From assembly GCF_002205675.1 (NCBI RefSeq), contig NZ_NISK01000004.1, positions 124,001 to 188,000 of the forward strand: a DNA stretch of 64,000 nucleotides. The letters run 5' to 3'. Both the position numbers and the translations under genes were made by a program. Under the pieces are notes generated by a model, which was not told the DNA's origin, did no database searches, and saw nothing but the letters and a program-made list of their open reading frames with translations. Each line of letters opens with the position of its first letter. Within the stretch, counting starts at the first letter, position 1. Source of the stretch: Sphingopyxis bauzanensis. Its GTDB lineage: Bacteria; Pseudomonadota; Alphaproteobacteria; Sphingomonadales; Sphingomonadaceae. This document shows positions 45,197 to 57,180 of this stretch, in pieces.

Positions 45197-46549
45197 ATGG
45201 TGAAGGAAAATCCGATTCATAAGCAGCAAATCGATCCGATTTCGATGGCCGACCGCTTTCCCTATTACGACCTCGACGGCCAGCTTGCCGCCAATGCCGC
45301 CGAGATCTACACGATCATCGCCGGACGCGAAGAAGCCGTCGCCCGTGCCTATTGGGACGCGTTCAATGCGCTGCCCAGTGTCGAACGCGCAGTCGAAGGC
45401 GAACTGCTCGAATCCTATGTGCGCGGCAGCGCGCGCCACTCCGAAGTCAAATATGCCGACGCCGCCGGACAGGAAGTCGCAACGATCGCGTGCCAGAACG
45501 CGCATATGGCGCGGCGGGTCAAATTGCCGCTTGCCTCGGTCATGTCGTGCATTGCCGAAAGCCAGCGCCTGACCATCGAATATGTTGTTGCCGCCTGCAT
45601 CGACGATGCGGCGCGCCTGACGCGGCTGACCAGCGCGGTCAACCGGCTGGCCTTGCTCGAATTCGACATCATGCAGCGTTATGCTGAAAAGCTCGACCGC
45701 GCAGTGATCTCCAGCGAACGCCAGTCGCTTGCGGGCGATTTCGACCGCTCGATCGCCTCGCTGGTGCAGGACACCGACGGGGTGCGCGAACAGCTCGCCA
45801 AACAGGCCGCCTCCGCCGACCAGGCGGCGAAAGGCATGATCGCCAAGACGAGCGAAGTCGCCGCCGCATCCGAACAATCGGCGATGGCGATGCGCGAAGC
45901 CGCCTCGACCGCCGCCGGACTGATCCGCGCGATCGAGGATGCACGCAGCGAGGTCGAGGCATCGGCGAGCGTCGCCACCCGCGCCTCCGAACAAGCAGGC
46001 GAAGCGGTCGCGATGTCGGAGACGCTGTCGCACCACGCCGAATCGATCGAATCGATCCTGGGCCTGATCCGCGAGATCGCGGGCCAGACCAACCTGCTCG
46101 CGCTGAACGCCACGATCGAGGCCGCCCGCGCGGGCGAGTCGGGCCGCGGCTTTGCTGTCGTCGCGCAGGAAGTCAAAAGCCTCGCCAACGAAACCGCCCG
46201 CGCGACCGACGACATTGCGGGCAAGATCACCGCGATCCAGCAAGCGACGCGCGGGTCGGTTTCGGCCAACCAGTCGATCCAGGCGACGATCGTCGAGGTC
46301 CAGCAATCGGCGCAGCGCATTCGCGACGCGATGGATGCGCAGGCACAGACGGTAACCTCGATCACCGCCGCCGTAGACGAAACCGCGCTCGCCGCCGATT
46401 CGATGTCGTCGACAATCGCCAGCATCCGCAACGATTCGGGCATGGTCGCGAGCGAAATCAGCGTACTCAGCCAGGAATTCGGCAAGATGGGCGGGCGTTT
46501 GCAGCAGCTGGAACAGGCCGCGAGCGAGTTTAGCCGCCGGGTGGCGTAA
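45197..46549 (+). CDS. Soluble methyl-accepting chemotaxis protein with protoglobin-like sensor
   Basis: A 450-residue cytoplasmic chemoreceptor without transmembrane helices. Residues about 21-165 form a helical domain whose layout resembles globin-coupled sensors; the segment [13 protein letters not shown] places His103 where the proximal heme His would be, although similarity is weak. Residues about 190-450 are the MCP signalling coiled coil with the conserved tip [34 protein letters not shown]. It would signal to CheA/CheW. No che or flagellar gene is nearby. Heme binding is inference. Confidence 0.85.
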   Translation: MVKENPIHKQQIDPISMADRFPYYDLDGQLAANAAEIYTIIAGREEAVARAYWDAFNALPSVERAVEGELLESYVRGSARHSEVKYADAAGQEVATIACQNAHMARRVKLPLASVMSCIAESQRLTIEYVVAACIDDAARLTRLTSAVNRLALLEFDIMQRYAEKLDRAVISSERQSLAGDFDRSIASLVQDTDGVREQLAKQAASADQAAKGMIAKTSEVAAASEQSAMAMREAASTAAGLIRAIEDARSEVEASASVATRASEQAGEAVAMSETLSHHAESIESILGLIREIAGQTNLLALNATIEAARAGESGRGFAVVAQEVKSLANETARATDDIAGKITAIQQATRGSVSANQSIQATIVEVQQSAQRIRDAMDAQAQTVTSITAAVDETALAADSMSSTIASIRNDSGMVASEISVLSQEFGKMGGRLQQLEQAASEFSRRVA

Positions 46550-46561
46550 ACATGCCCCTGA

Positions 46562-46644
46562 CCCGTTCGTGTCGCGCGAAGTCGAGACACCTGTAAGGAC
46601 TGCGTTACCGAGATGGATGTCTCGACTTTGCTCAACACGAACGG
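46562..46644. repeat. Intergenic hairpin repeat, family E
   Basis: CCCGTTCGTGTCGCGCGAAG at the left and CTTTGCTCAACACGAACGG at the right are inverted, with inner GTCGAGACA and TGTCTCGAC arms matching exactly. It lies in the 170-base gap between the chemoreceptor and the SDR gene; no gene is seen in the gap. Confidence 0.85.
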
Positions 46645-46719
46645 AATGAGGAATCTTCTCCCGCTATTTGGGAAGGTTTGGCGGTTGGACTGACGCCTCA
46701 GTCTCGCTAGAGCCGTCGT

Positions 46720-47412
46720 ATGTCAAAGAACATCCTGATCACCGGCGCCAGCCGCGGCATCGGCGCCGCGATCGCCGCCGCGCTGACCTCGGACGCCACA
46801 AGAATTGTCGCCTTGTCCAGCGCCGACGGCGACCTCGCTGACCCGACGACCCCGGTCCGCCTGTGGCAGCACAGCCTCGACCAACTCGACGGTTGCATCG
46901 ACGTGCTGATCAACAACGCCGGGGTATTCGAGGCCAACCCGCTCGATGGCGCGGACGCCGATTGGCTCACGAACTGGAACCGCACGCAGCAGATCAATCT
47001 GACCGCCAGCGCCGACCTCTGCCGCCGCGCCGTCCTGCACTGGCAGGATCGCATAGCCCCAGGCCGCATCGTCAACATCGCCAGCCGCGCCGCGCACCGC
47101 GGCGACAGCCCCGCGCACTGGCATTATGCTGCTTCCAAAGCGGGCATGGTCGCGATGACCAAAACGATCGCGCGCGCCTATGCCGCAGATAACATCCTCG
47201 CCTTTGCTATCTGCCCCGGCTTCACAATGACCGGCATGGCCGACGACTATCTCGCCAGCCGCGGCGGCGACAAGCTGCTCGCCGACATTCCGCTCGGCCG
47301 CGTCGCGATGCCCACCGAGGTCGCCGAGATGGCGCGCTGGTGCGCGCTCGATGCGCCGCCGTCGATGACCGGCGCGGTTCTCGACGTCAATGGCGCCAGC
47401 TATGTGCGCTGA
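46720..47412 (+). CDS. Short-chain dehydrogenase/reductase
   Basis: A 230-residue classical SDR: TGASRGIG (residues 8-15), NNAGVFE, IASRAA with catalytic Ser and YAASK (about residue 140). Substrate is not indicated. The stop is four bases before prmA, so the two genes probably form an operon. Confidence 0.88.
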   Translation: MSKNILITGASRGIGAAIAAALTSDATRIVALSSADGDLADPTTPVRLWQHSLDQLDGCIDVLINNAGVFEANPLDGADADWLTNWNRTQQINLTASADLCRRAVLHWQDRIAPGRIVNIASRAAHRGDSPAHWHYAASKAGMVAMTKTIARAYAADNILAFAICPGFTMTGMADDYLASRGGDKLLADIPLGRVAMPTEVAEMARWCALDAPPSMTGAVLDVNGASYVR

Positions 47413-47415
47413 TCG

Positions 47416-48384
47416 ATGAGCTGGATCGTCTCGCTCCCCTGCACCCGCGCCGAGGCAGAAGCCGTGTCGAACGGATCGGCGCTCGACGCGCTCGCTGAAC
47501 CACCGGTGGTGGTGACGCGCGAAATCGACCAGGATGCCGGGCTGTGGCAGCTCGACGCCTATGTCGACGACAAGCCCGCACCCGCGCTGCTGACCATGAT
47601 CCACGCGCTGGTGCCAAGCGCCAAGGGCAAGCAGCCAACCGTCGACGAGCTGGTCGAGCAGGATTGGGTCACGTTGAGCCAGCAAGGGCTCGAACCGGTG
47701 CAGGCGGGCCGCTTTTTCGTCCACACCAGCAGCTATGCCGACCGCATCCCTCCGGGTACGACCCCGTTCCTGATCGACGCGAGTCAGGCGTTTGGCACCG
47801 GCGGCCACGACACCACCGCCGGCTGCCTCGAGATGCTCGACCGAGTGAAGCGCAAAGGCACGACCCCGCGCAATATCGCCGACATCGGCACCGGCACCGG
47901 GCTACTCGCCTTTGCGGCAATGGCCTTATGGCCCAGCGCGCGAACGATCGCATCGGACATCGATCCCGCCAGCATCTTCGTCACCCGCGATAACGCCGCG
48001 ATCAACCGTATGCCGCTCGGCCGCGGCAGCGGCGCGCTGACGCTCGCGGTTGCGCCGGGGACCGACCATCCAGCGATCCGCCATCGCGCGCCCTATGATC
48101 TCGTCATCGCCAATATCCTCGCCGGACCGCTGATCACCCTCGCCCCTGACATTGCGGTCGCCACCGCGCCCGGCGGCCATGCGATTCTCGCCGGACTGAT
48201 AGCGCGCCAGATGGAACCGGTACTCGCGGCCTACCGGACGCAAGGTTTCCGCCTCGCCGCGCGCGGCGGCAGCTCCGAATGGCCATGCCTGCTGCTGGTC
48301 AAACGCCGCCGCTATGGCTGGCGCCGCAAGGAACGCGCTTTCCACCGCGCCGACCCGGCGGATGCGAGTTTCGGGAGCTGGTAG
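47416..48384 (+). CDS. prmA: Ribosomal protein L11 methyltransferase
   Basis: A 322-residue methyltransferase. The S-adenosylmethionine motif is DIGTGTGLLAFAA (about residues 156-168) and the catalytic block DLVIANILAGPL, preceded by the PrmA hallmark FGTGGHDTTAGCLEMLD. It trimethylates lysines and the N-terminus of ribosomal protein L11. The C-terminus carries an extra basic tail (VKRRRYGWRRKERAF). Confidence 0.92.
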   Translation: MSWIVSLPCTRAEAEAVSNGSALDALAEPPVVVTREIDQDAGLWQLDAYVDDKPAPALLTMIHALVPSAKGKQPTVDELVEQDWVTLSQQGLEPVQAGRFFVHTSSYADRIPPGTTPFLIDASQAFGTGGHDTTAGCLEMLDRVKRKGTTPRNIADIGTGTGLLAFAAMALWPSARTIASDIDPASIFVTRDNAAINRMPLGRGSGALTLAVAPGTDHPAIRHRAPYDLVIANILAGPLITLAPDIAVATAPGGHAILAGLIARQMEPVLAAYRTQGFRLAARGGSSEWPCLLLVKRRRYGWRRKERAFHRADPADASFGSW

Positions 48385-48418
48385 CATTCCGCTCCCCCTT
48401 GCGGGAGGAGATGGTTCG

Positions 48419-49288
48419 TCAGGCTTTCGCCGTCGCGTAATCCTGCGTGCCACGCGTGACGACTTCGTCATCCGGCAAGATATCCGCAATCGCAATCGGC
48501 GGCAGCGCGTCATTGGCGGCGTAAAGCGGCGCAAAATCGGTGTTCACCGTCGTGTCGAGCAGCTGGTCCAGACTGTCGATGACGAAGTAATTTTGCTGAA
48601 AATCGTCGATCCGGTAATCGGTCCGCATCACCCGCGCGAGGTCGAACCCGATCCGGTTCGGGCTGTCGCTGTCCAGCGCGAACACACTTTCTGCATAGGA
48701 GGATACGATCCCAGCGCCATAGATGCGCAGGCCGCCCGCCTCGCGAATCAGCCCGAATTCGACTGTGTACCAGTAAAGCCGCGCCAGCTGTTTCAGCGCG
48801 TCGAACTTCAGGCTGCGCAGTCCGCCTTCGCCATAAGCGACCATATAATCGGCGAAGACCGGATCGGCGAGCATCGGGACATGGCCGAACACGTCGTGGA
48901 ACACGTCGGGTTCCTGTAAATAGTCGAGCTGCTCGGGCGTGCGGATGAAATTTCCCGCGGGAAAGCGCCGGTTCGCCAGATGGTCAAAAAACACATCGTC
49001 GGGAACCAGTCCCGGCACTGCCACCACCTGCCACCCCGTCGCCGCCATCAGCCGCGCGTTGAGCTCGCGATAGTCCGGAATCCCCGGCTTTTCGAGCTTC
49101 AGCACGTCGATCCCGCGCAGGAACGCGTCCGACGCGCGTCCGGGCAGCATCGCCGACTGGCGCGCGAACAGCTTGTCCCACATCGCATGTTCGGCGGCGG
49201 TAAACGCGTCCCAATTTTGCGAAATCGTCCAGTCGGCCGCGGCACCCGGCGGCGGCGTTGCGTGGACATGGGTAAAGCCGTCTTTCAT
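48419..49288 (-). CDS. phhA: Phenylalanine 4-monooxygenase
   Basis: A 289-residue pterin-dependent aromatic amino acid hydroxylase. The iron ligands are the two His in HDVFGHVPML and Glu in YWYTVEFGLI; IRTPEQLDYLQEPD and GIVSSYAES are further family blocks. It converts phenylalanine to tyrosine using a tetrahydropterin. I start at ATG 49288; a TTG ten codons upstream is possible. A pterin-4a-carbinolamine dehydratase is not in the window, but a FolM/PTR1-like reductase that could regenerate the cofactor lies 30 kb away. Confidence 0.94.
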   Translation of the reverse strand: MKDGFTHVHATPPPGAAADWTISQNWDAFTAAEHAMWDKLFARQSAMLPGRASDAFLRGIDVLKLEKPGIPDYRELNARLMAATGWQVVAVPGLVPDDVFFDHLANRRFPAGNFIRTPEQLDYLQEPDVFHDVFGHVPMLADPVFADYMVAYGEGGLRSLKFDALKQLARLYWYTVEFGLIREAGGLRIYGAGIVSSYAESVFALDSDSPNRIGFDLARVMRTDYRIDDFQQNYFVIDSLDQLLDTTVNTDFAPLYAANDALPPIAIADILPDDEVVTRGTQDYATAKA

Positions 49289-49328
49289 AAGCTGCGACCT
49301 AACATGAACTGGTTTCAAAAGAAACCAC

Positions 49329-50681
49329 TTACGCGCGCGCCATTCCCAACCAACGCGCGGCGCGCGGCAGGCGCGGGATGATGAGCCGATCGACGATCCA
49401 TAGCAAGATCAGCGAGGCCGCGAGCAACGGCAGCAGCGCAGCCAGCGCCAAGATGATCGCCGCAACCCCTTTAAGCTTCGCCGGATCGCGCGGCAGCGGC
49501 GGGGCGCCCAGCGCATCGTCGGGCTTGCGGCGGCGCCACATCAGAAATCCGGAGACGGCGAGAATCATCAGCATCAACGCGGTGAGCACCCCGATCAGCT
49601 GGCTGACGATCCCGAACAAGGCCCCCTCATGCCAAGCGACGCCGATCCCGACGACGCGGTCGATCACATGTTTGTCGGCAAAGCCGCTGCGCGACACCTC
49701 GATCCCGGTGACGACGTCATAACTCACCTTGCGCACCAGCGGCCGGTTCTGCGTCTGGGTGGTCAGCGTCCAGGTGTCGCCACTGGGCGGCCCGAACATG
49801 TTCGGCGCCCCCGGCGGCTGGATGATTACCGGCGCGGGCAAATTCTCGTTCCGCGCGCGCAGCACGATGCGGTCGAGCAGGACGCGCGGCGCATCGCCGA
49901 CCGCGACCGGCCCGGGCATCGCCTTGGCCATCGCACTATGATCATGCGCCGCATGATGATCCGCCGCACCGCTTTTCCAGTCCTGCGCGCCCTGTACCCA
50001 CCCCATCTCGGCGCGCACGGCGCGAAAGCCCTGCGCCCAGACATCAGTCCACGGCAGCGCGGTGAGCAGCAGCACCAGCGCCAGCCCCGACACCCAGAAT
50101 CCGGTCACCGCATGCAAATCGCGCAGCGCAATCCGTCCGCCCAGCCCCAGCCGCGGCCAAATCACCCCGGTGATCCCGCGCCCGCGCGGCCACCACAGAT
50201 ACAGCCCGGTCAGGATCATCACGATCGCCCAGCTCGCTGCTAGCTCAACGATAATCCCGCCCGCTTTGCCGATCAACAGGCTGCCGTGGATCTTCGCCAG
50301 CCACGCCGAAATGCGGTCGTCAGGATTGGCGCTGCCGATCACCTCACCCCGCGGCGACACCGCGACGTCGCGCATCCCGCCACTCGGCAGACCGACGTGA
50401 ACGATCGCCGCATCGCCGGGCGCCTCCGGCACGCGGTAATAATGAAATCTCGCGCCGGGAAAGGCGGTCAGTGCTGCCTTCACCTGCGCGTCGGCATCGA
50501 CCCGCTCGGCGGTCGGCAGGTCGCGCCACGCGCTTTCCTGCCACCGGTCGAGCTGCGGCTTGAACAGATACGCCCCCCCCGTCACCGACAGCATGAGGAT
50601 GAAGGGGATGACGAACAGCCCGGCATAGAAATGCCAGCGCCAGATCGTGCGATAGAGCGGAATCCGGTTGATGTCGGTCAT
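49329..50681 (-). CDS. PepSY-associated transmembrane protein
   Basis: A 450-residue inner-membrane protein of the PepSY/PiuB group with four helices (about 16-38, 142-163, 194-212 and a C-terminal pair). It starts with YRTIWRWHFYAGLFVIPFILMLSVTGG, typical of the family. The periplasmic loop contains a His-rich patch, HHAAHDH at about 242-248, which suggests metal binding. It lies 15 bases after the TonB receptor gene; such pairs often reduce or import metal delivered by the receptor. Electron donor unknown. Confidence 0.88.
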   Translation of the reverse strand: MTDINRIPLYRTIWRWHFYAGLFVIPFILMLSVTGGAYLFKPQLDRWQESAWRDLPTAERVDADAQVKAALTAFPGARFHYYRVPEAPGDAAIVHVGLPSGGMRDVAVSPRGEVIGSANPDDRISAWLAKIHGSLLIGKAGGIIVELAASWAIVMILTGLYLWWPRGRGITGVIWPRLGLGGRIALRDLHAVTGFWVSGLALVLLLTALPWTDVWAQGFRAVRAEMGWVQGAQDWKSGAADHHAAHDHSAMAKAMPGPVAVGDAPRVLLDRIVLRARNENLPAPVIIQPPGAPNMFGPPSGDTWTLTTQTQNRPLVRKVSYDVVTGIEVSRSGFADKHVIDRVVGIGVAWHEGALFGIVSQLIGVLTALMLMILAVSGFLMWRRRKPDDALGAPPLPRDPAKLKGVAAIILALAALLPLLAASLILLWIVDRLIIPRLPRAARWLGMARA

Positions 50682-50696
50682 CCCCTGTCCTTTCGC

Positions 50697-52706
50697 TTAG
50701 AAGCGCGAGCGAATGCCCGCGGATACCGCGCGGCGCTCAACCGGATAAAAAATTGCCGATGACGGCATGGCGGCGATCACGGCGCTGATGTCGCCGATCG
50801 CCTTCTTGCCCGTGACGTTACGGACGTCGACAAAGGCGTCGATCCCTTCGGCAATCCGCGCCCCGCCGGTCACGCCCAGCAAAGCATAGCCCGGCGTTTG
50901 CACCAGATTGCGGTAATCGGCGTAGGGACCGTTGGGCACCCACTCGACATTCGGCGCGATATGCAGCGCGTCGCTCCCGATCCGCACCTCGACCCGATAG
51001 ACATGCTTTGGCACCACCGGCAGGCGGTTGTCGCCGTAGCTAGCGTCGCCGCGAAAGCGGAAGTCGCTGTAAGTAAAGACCTGCCGTAGCCGCAGCCAGT
51101 CGGTCGGCGCGATTTCCAGCGCTGCCTCAATCCCCTGATGCAGCGTGCGGTCGGCGTTGAAGGTCGCTGCCGGAATGCTGACATTGGTGGTGAATTGCAG
51201 CAATTCGCCCTTCAGCGTCGAGCGGTAGAGCGCGAGATCCCAGCTGACGATCCCGGTCTTGCCGCGCGTTCCGACCTCGGCCGTCCACGCGCGCTGGGGG
51301 CGGATGGCCAAGACGACCTGGCTGATCGGCGGAGTGCCGATGGTCTGGAACACTTCACCAAAACCGGGAAACTCGGCCGAGCGGCTATAATTGGCGACGA
51401 ATTGCACATTTTCGTTCGGCTCGAACAGCACGCCGGCCTTGGGTGAAAAGGAGTCGAATTCGATCCGGCCGTCGCGCGACGTCGAGACATTGACCCGCCG
51501 CTTGCGGAAGCCGTCGGCAGAGACGCCGCCCGCGATCAAGGTCAGCTGCTCGACCGGTCGCACGCGCACCTCGCCATAGATATTGGCGGTGCGCGCGGTC
51601 TGGTCGACATCGAACACGAGCGCGCCGCGCCGCCCCGCGACATTGACATATTGCCGCGCGTCGGTGCTGCCGCGACGCAGCTCGCCGCCGAGCGTGGCCT
51701 CGAGCGGCCCCGCGGCATAGTCGGCGCGGAAAAAGCCGCCAAGATCGAGCGAGTCCTGATCGATCACCTGAAAGATCGGGTGATAGAGCGACTTCGCATT
51801 GACGAAGCCGCCCACATCAAGCTTGAACGCGCCCCAGTCGAACGTGGTGCGGTTCTGGAGCCGCAGCGACACGATGTCGCGCGCCTGATCGCCCGCGACG
51901 GCTGCCGCGCTGGCGACGCGCGGCGTGGTCAGCGCTTGATCGAAGGTCAGCGCCCCGGGGATTTCTTGCCTGAGGTCATTATAGCTGGCATGGAATCGCG
52001 TCGAAACGACGTCGCTCAGCTTCAGCCCGACATTGCCGTGAAAGCGAAAGCTGCGCCGGTTCACATGATCGCGGTTGCCGCTCGACGTGTCGGCGCTGAC
52101 CGCCGCCCACGCATCGACGCGCTCACTGGCAACGCCCGCCGACACCAGCCCGCGATAGCTGTCGAAACTGCCGACATCGCCGCGCAGGTAAAAGCCTTCG
52201 GCCGTCCGCCCGGTCGGCGTCACGCCATTGACCGCGCCACCCAAAGTCCCCGACCCGAAGCGCAGTGCATTCGCGCCACGATACACTTCGAGATGGTCGA
52301 AAAAGATCGGCTCGAGTTCCTGGAAATCGCCATTGTCGTCGGCCAGGTTGATCGGCACCCCGTCCTGGAGCAGCGTCAGCCCGCGCATGTGGAACCCGCG
52401 CGACAGCCCCGATCCGCGGATCGAGATGCGGACCTCCTGCCCATAGCGCGGCTGGAGATAGACGCCGGGCGAAAAGGCGAGCGTATCGCGCAAGCTGACG
52501 ATCGACTTGTCGGCATAATCCTGATGGCTGACGACATCGGCACCGCCCGCGGTCTTGGCGACGCGCGCTTCGGCGTCGTTGGTCAGTTCGGGCGCGGTGA
52601 CGATGATCGTCGGATCGGCTTCGGCCTCGGCGGCGTGCGCCGCGACAGGGACGAGCGAGAAGGCGAGCGCCAGCAAGGGCGCCGCCCGATAGGCGTGAGG
52701 TATCAT
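50697..52706 (-). CDS. TonB-dependent outer-membrane receptor
   Basis: A 669-residue receptor with a signal peptide (AFSLVPVAAHAAEA), a TonB-box-like TIIVTAPE segment near residue 32, a plug domain (LRDTLAFSPGVYLQPRYGQEVRISIRGSG) and a 22-strand barrel ending in RSRF with terminal Phe. The FecA/Cir-like sequence suggests uptake of a metal chelate. The neighbouring PepSY protein and the DUF2946-like gene argue for iron or copper, but ligand identity is not shown by sequence. No recognisable riboswitch precedes it. Confidence 0.92.
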   Translation of the reverse strand: MIPHAYRAAPLLALAFSLVPVAAHAAEAEADPTIIVTAPELTNDAEARVAKTAGGADVVSHQDYADKSIVSLRDTLAFSPGVYLQPRYGQEVRISIRGSGLSRGFHMRGLTLLQDGVPINLADDNGDFQELEPIFFDHLEVYRGANALRFGSGTLGGAVNGVTPTGRTAEGFYLRGDVGSFDSYRGLVSAGVASERVDAWAAVSADTSSGNRDHVNRRSFRFHGNVGLKLSDVVSTRFHASYNDLRQEIPGALTFDQALTTPRVASAAAVAGDQARDIVSLRLQNRTTFDWGAFKLDVGGFVNAKSLYHPIFQVIDQDSLDLGGFFRADYAAGPLEATLGGELRRGSTDARQYVNVAGRRGALVFDVDQTARTANIYGEVRVRPVEQLTLIAGGVSADGFRKRRVNVSTSRDGRIEFDSFSPKAGVLFEPNENVQFVANYSRSAEFPGFGEVFQTIGTPPISQVVLAIRPQRAWTAEVGTRGKTGIVSWDLALYRSTLKGELLQFTTNVSIPAATFNADRTLHQGIEAALEIAPTDWLRLRQVFTYSDFRFRGDASYGDNRLPVVPKHVYRVEVRIGSDALHIAPNVEWVPNGPYADYRNLVQTPGYALLGVTGGARIAEGIDAFVDVRNVTGKKAIGDISAVIAAMPSSAIFYPVERRAVSAGIRSRF

Positions 52707-52777
52707 GGTTCAATCTTTCGCGTGAAGTCAGCAAAGCGCCGCGCCGCGCATCTGCGCGGGCGGCCGTTTAATCTGGT

Positions 52778-53170
52778 TCAGGCGAAAGCGGGCGGTCCGG
52801 TACTGGGCGGCAGTGGTGACGCAATACCCGGCGCATAGCCCAGCGACAGCACCGCAACCGGGGTCGCCACCGCAACCATCGGTGCGGCAAGCAACACGGG
52901 TTCAGCGGGGACGATCGGCGCATTGGCGAGCGCGCCCCACGGGCAATGCTGCTGCGTCTCGCCCGCGTCGTGGATGCCCGCTTTTTCCAGCGGGACGGTT
53001 ACCGTCTTGCCGGGATCGGTCGGGTCCGAACAGATGCGCACGGTGATCGACCCGCCCGCATCGCTCTCGATCATCCACCCCGGCGCGACCAGCACCCGCG
53101 CGCCGAGGGCGAGGAGCAGCGGCAACAGCAGCATAATGCCGGGACGGCGAAAGGCGGCGAGCAGGCTCAC
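52778..53170 (-). CDS. DUF2946-like small protein
   Basis: A 130-residue protein with a hydrophobic N-terminal segment (IMLLLPLLLALGARVLV), a middle part with single Cys in VRICSD and HCPWGAL, and a hydrophobic Ala/Pro-rich C-terminus. The cysteine/histidine pattern and position upstream of a TonB receptor match DUF2946-type proteins often found in copper-related loci. GTG 53170 is used because the upstream extension is basic and not family-like. Function unknown. Confidence 0.6.
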   Translation of the reverse strand: MSLLAAFRRPGIMLLLPLLLALGARVLVAPGWMIESDAGGSITVRICSDPTDPGKTVTVPLEKAGIHDAGETQQHCPWGALANAPIVPAEPVLLAAPMVAVATPVAVLSLGYAPGIASPLPPSTGPPAFA

Positions 53171-53226
53171 GCCGCGGGCTTTATGGCGCACTACGCCAAC
53201 TGACAAGCTGACATCGTTCCACCCAC

Positions 53227-53311
53227 TCGTCATTGCGAGCGAAGTGACGCAATCGGGAGCGTTTTACGCACACTCTGGATTGCCGCGTCGCCTTCGGCTC
53301 CTCGCAATGAC
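53227..53311. repeat. Intergenic palindromic repeat, family B copy 3
   Basis: Begins CGTCATTGCGAGCGAAG and ends GGCTCCTCGCAATGACG like the copies at 20164 and 34503, but with a diverged middle (GACGCAATCGGGAGCG). It lies between the DUF2946-like start and the sterol-desaturase stop. Confidence 0.85.
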
Positions 53312-53316
53312 GGTGT

Positions 53317-54486
53317 TTACTCTGTCGGCGTCTCGTCGATCTTCTTGCCGGTGCGTTTCCACGGATACAGGAACTGCCCCCAGTAGTGTTTCGGCACATC
53401 CTCGGGAATCCCGTAATTCTCGGGCCAGCGGTCCTTCGGCAGATGGAACGTCCCGAATATCTTGTCGAGCCATGGGAAATGGATCGCAAAATTGACATCA
53501 AACGCCTCGCGTTCCAGCCCATGGTGCCAATGGTGAAAACGCGGCGTCGCGATCCAGTGGCCCAGCTGGTTGAAATTTCCCCCGACATTCGCGTGGAGCA
53601 ATGATGACCACACGTACACAAAGCCGATATAGGCCTGCATCACCGACGGGCTGAAACCCAGAGTGAACAGCGGCAGTGAGGTGATCGAGCGCAGCAGGAT
53701 GATCTCGACAAAATGCATCCGCGATCCCGCCAGCCAGTCCATCGACTTCGCGCTGTGGTGGATCGCGTGGAACCCCCACAGGAACGGCACTTTGTGGAAC
53801 AACCGGTGATACCAATATTGGGCGAGATCCGACGCGACGAGCACGATCGCGAACTGGACGAGCCAGGGCAGCGACGCGATCCCGGCGCGAAATGCCTGCC
53901 AGTTCGACGTATTCTCATTGATGATCGTCGACGGCGCGAGCGCCAGGAAGCCCAGCACCTGCACAAACATCGTGCTGACGAGGTAATAGAATAGATCCTC
54001 GCGCCATTCGGTGCGGAACAGGCGCTGCGCGCGGCGATGCGGGAACAGCCGTTCGAGCGGCGCGAACATGAAACCGGTGATCAGCAGATTGACGACAAAA
54101 AAGTCGAGCCCGAAGAAAATCCCCCAGCTGCGCGTCTCAGCGGGCTGGACATTGGCGCCGCCGATCAGCGTCGCGGCCAGTGCGATGATAAGCGCAGTCG
54201 CGCCCAGCACCTTGCGGGGGCGGAGCAACAGGCTGAGCAGCGCAAGCCCGTAACTCGCGAGCAGCACCAGATGCACCACCCCGCGAAACCCGCCCCAATC
54301 CTTGATGATTGCGAGTTCGGGCGTCGCAAACCAGTCGGGAAAGCGCAACGCGATCACCATCCCGAACCCGACGATCGCGAACAGCAAGGCGAAAAAACCT
54401 GACAACCACCCGCTACCGAACCGCCGCACCTCGGTATGCGATTCCAGATCGCGCATCAGATGGTTCAGATAGTCGCGTTTCGCCAT
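53317..54486 (-). CDS. Sterol desaturase/fatty acid hydroxylase family membrane protein
   Basis: A 389-residue integral membrane protein with about eight hydrophobic segments and the three histidine boxes HRLFH, HAIHH and HHWHH that bind the di-iron centre. The substrate is unknown; relatives hydroxylate lipids, sterols or sphingolipids. ATG 54486 (MAKRDYL) is chosen; the upstream frame runs into a family A repeat. It is separated from ligA by 166 bases. Confidence 0.9.
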   Translation of the reverse strand: MAKRDYLNHLMRDLESHTEVRRFGSGWLSGFFALLFAIVGFGMVIALRFPDWFATPELAIIKDWGGFRGVVHLVLLASYGLALLSLLLRPRKVLGATALIIALAATLIGGANVQPAETRSWGIFFGLDFFVVNLLITGFMFAPLERLFPHRRAQRLFRTEWREDLFYYLVSTMFVQVLGFLALAPSTIINENTSNWQAFRAGIASLPWLVQFAIVLVASDLAQYWYHRLFHKVPFLWGFHAIHHSAKSMDWLAGSRMHFVEIILLRSITSLPLFTLGFSPSVMQAYIGFVYVWSSLLHANVGGNFNQLGHWIATPRFHHWHHGLEREAFDVNFAIHFPWLDKIFGTFHLPKDRWPENYGIPEDVPKHYWGQFLYPWKRTGKKIDETPTE

Positions 54487-54515
54487 ATGGTCCCCACCCC
54501 ATTTGCCCCGCCCAA

Positions 54516-54648
54516 ATCCTCCCCGCTTGCGGGGAGGGGCCCATGCGAAGCATGGTGGAGGGGGCTTTCGTCCTGAAAGCGAGGCTTGATGAAGCAAACC
54601 CCCACCGTCAAGCCTGCGGCTTGCCACCTCCCCACAAGTGGGGAGGAT
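54516..54648. repeat. Intergenic hairpin repeat, family A copy 4
   Basis: Starts ATCCTCCCCGCTTGCGGGGAGG and ends CCTCCCCACAAGTGGGGAGGAT, with inner arms CATGCGAAGCATG and AAGCCTGCGGCTT. It fills most of the gap between ligA and the sterol-desaturase gene. Confidence 0.82.
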
Positions 54649-54652
54649 CATC

Positions 54653-57176
<2,524 letters not shown>

Positions 57177-57180
<4 letters not shown>

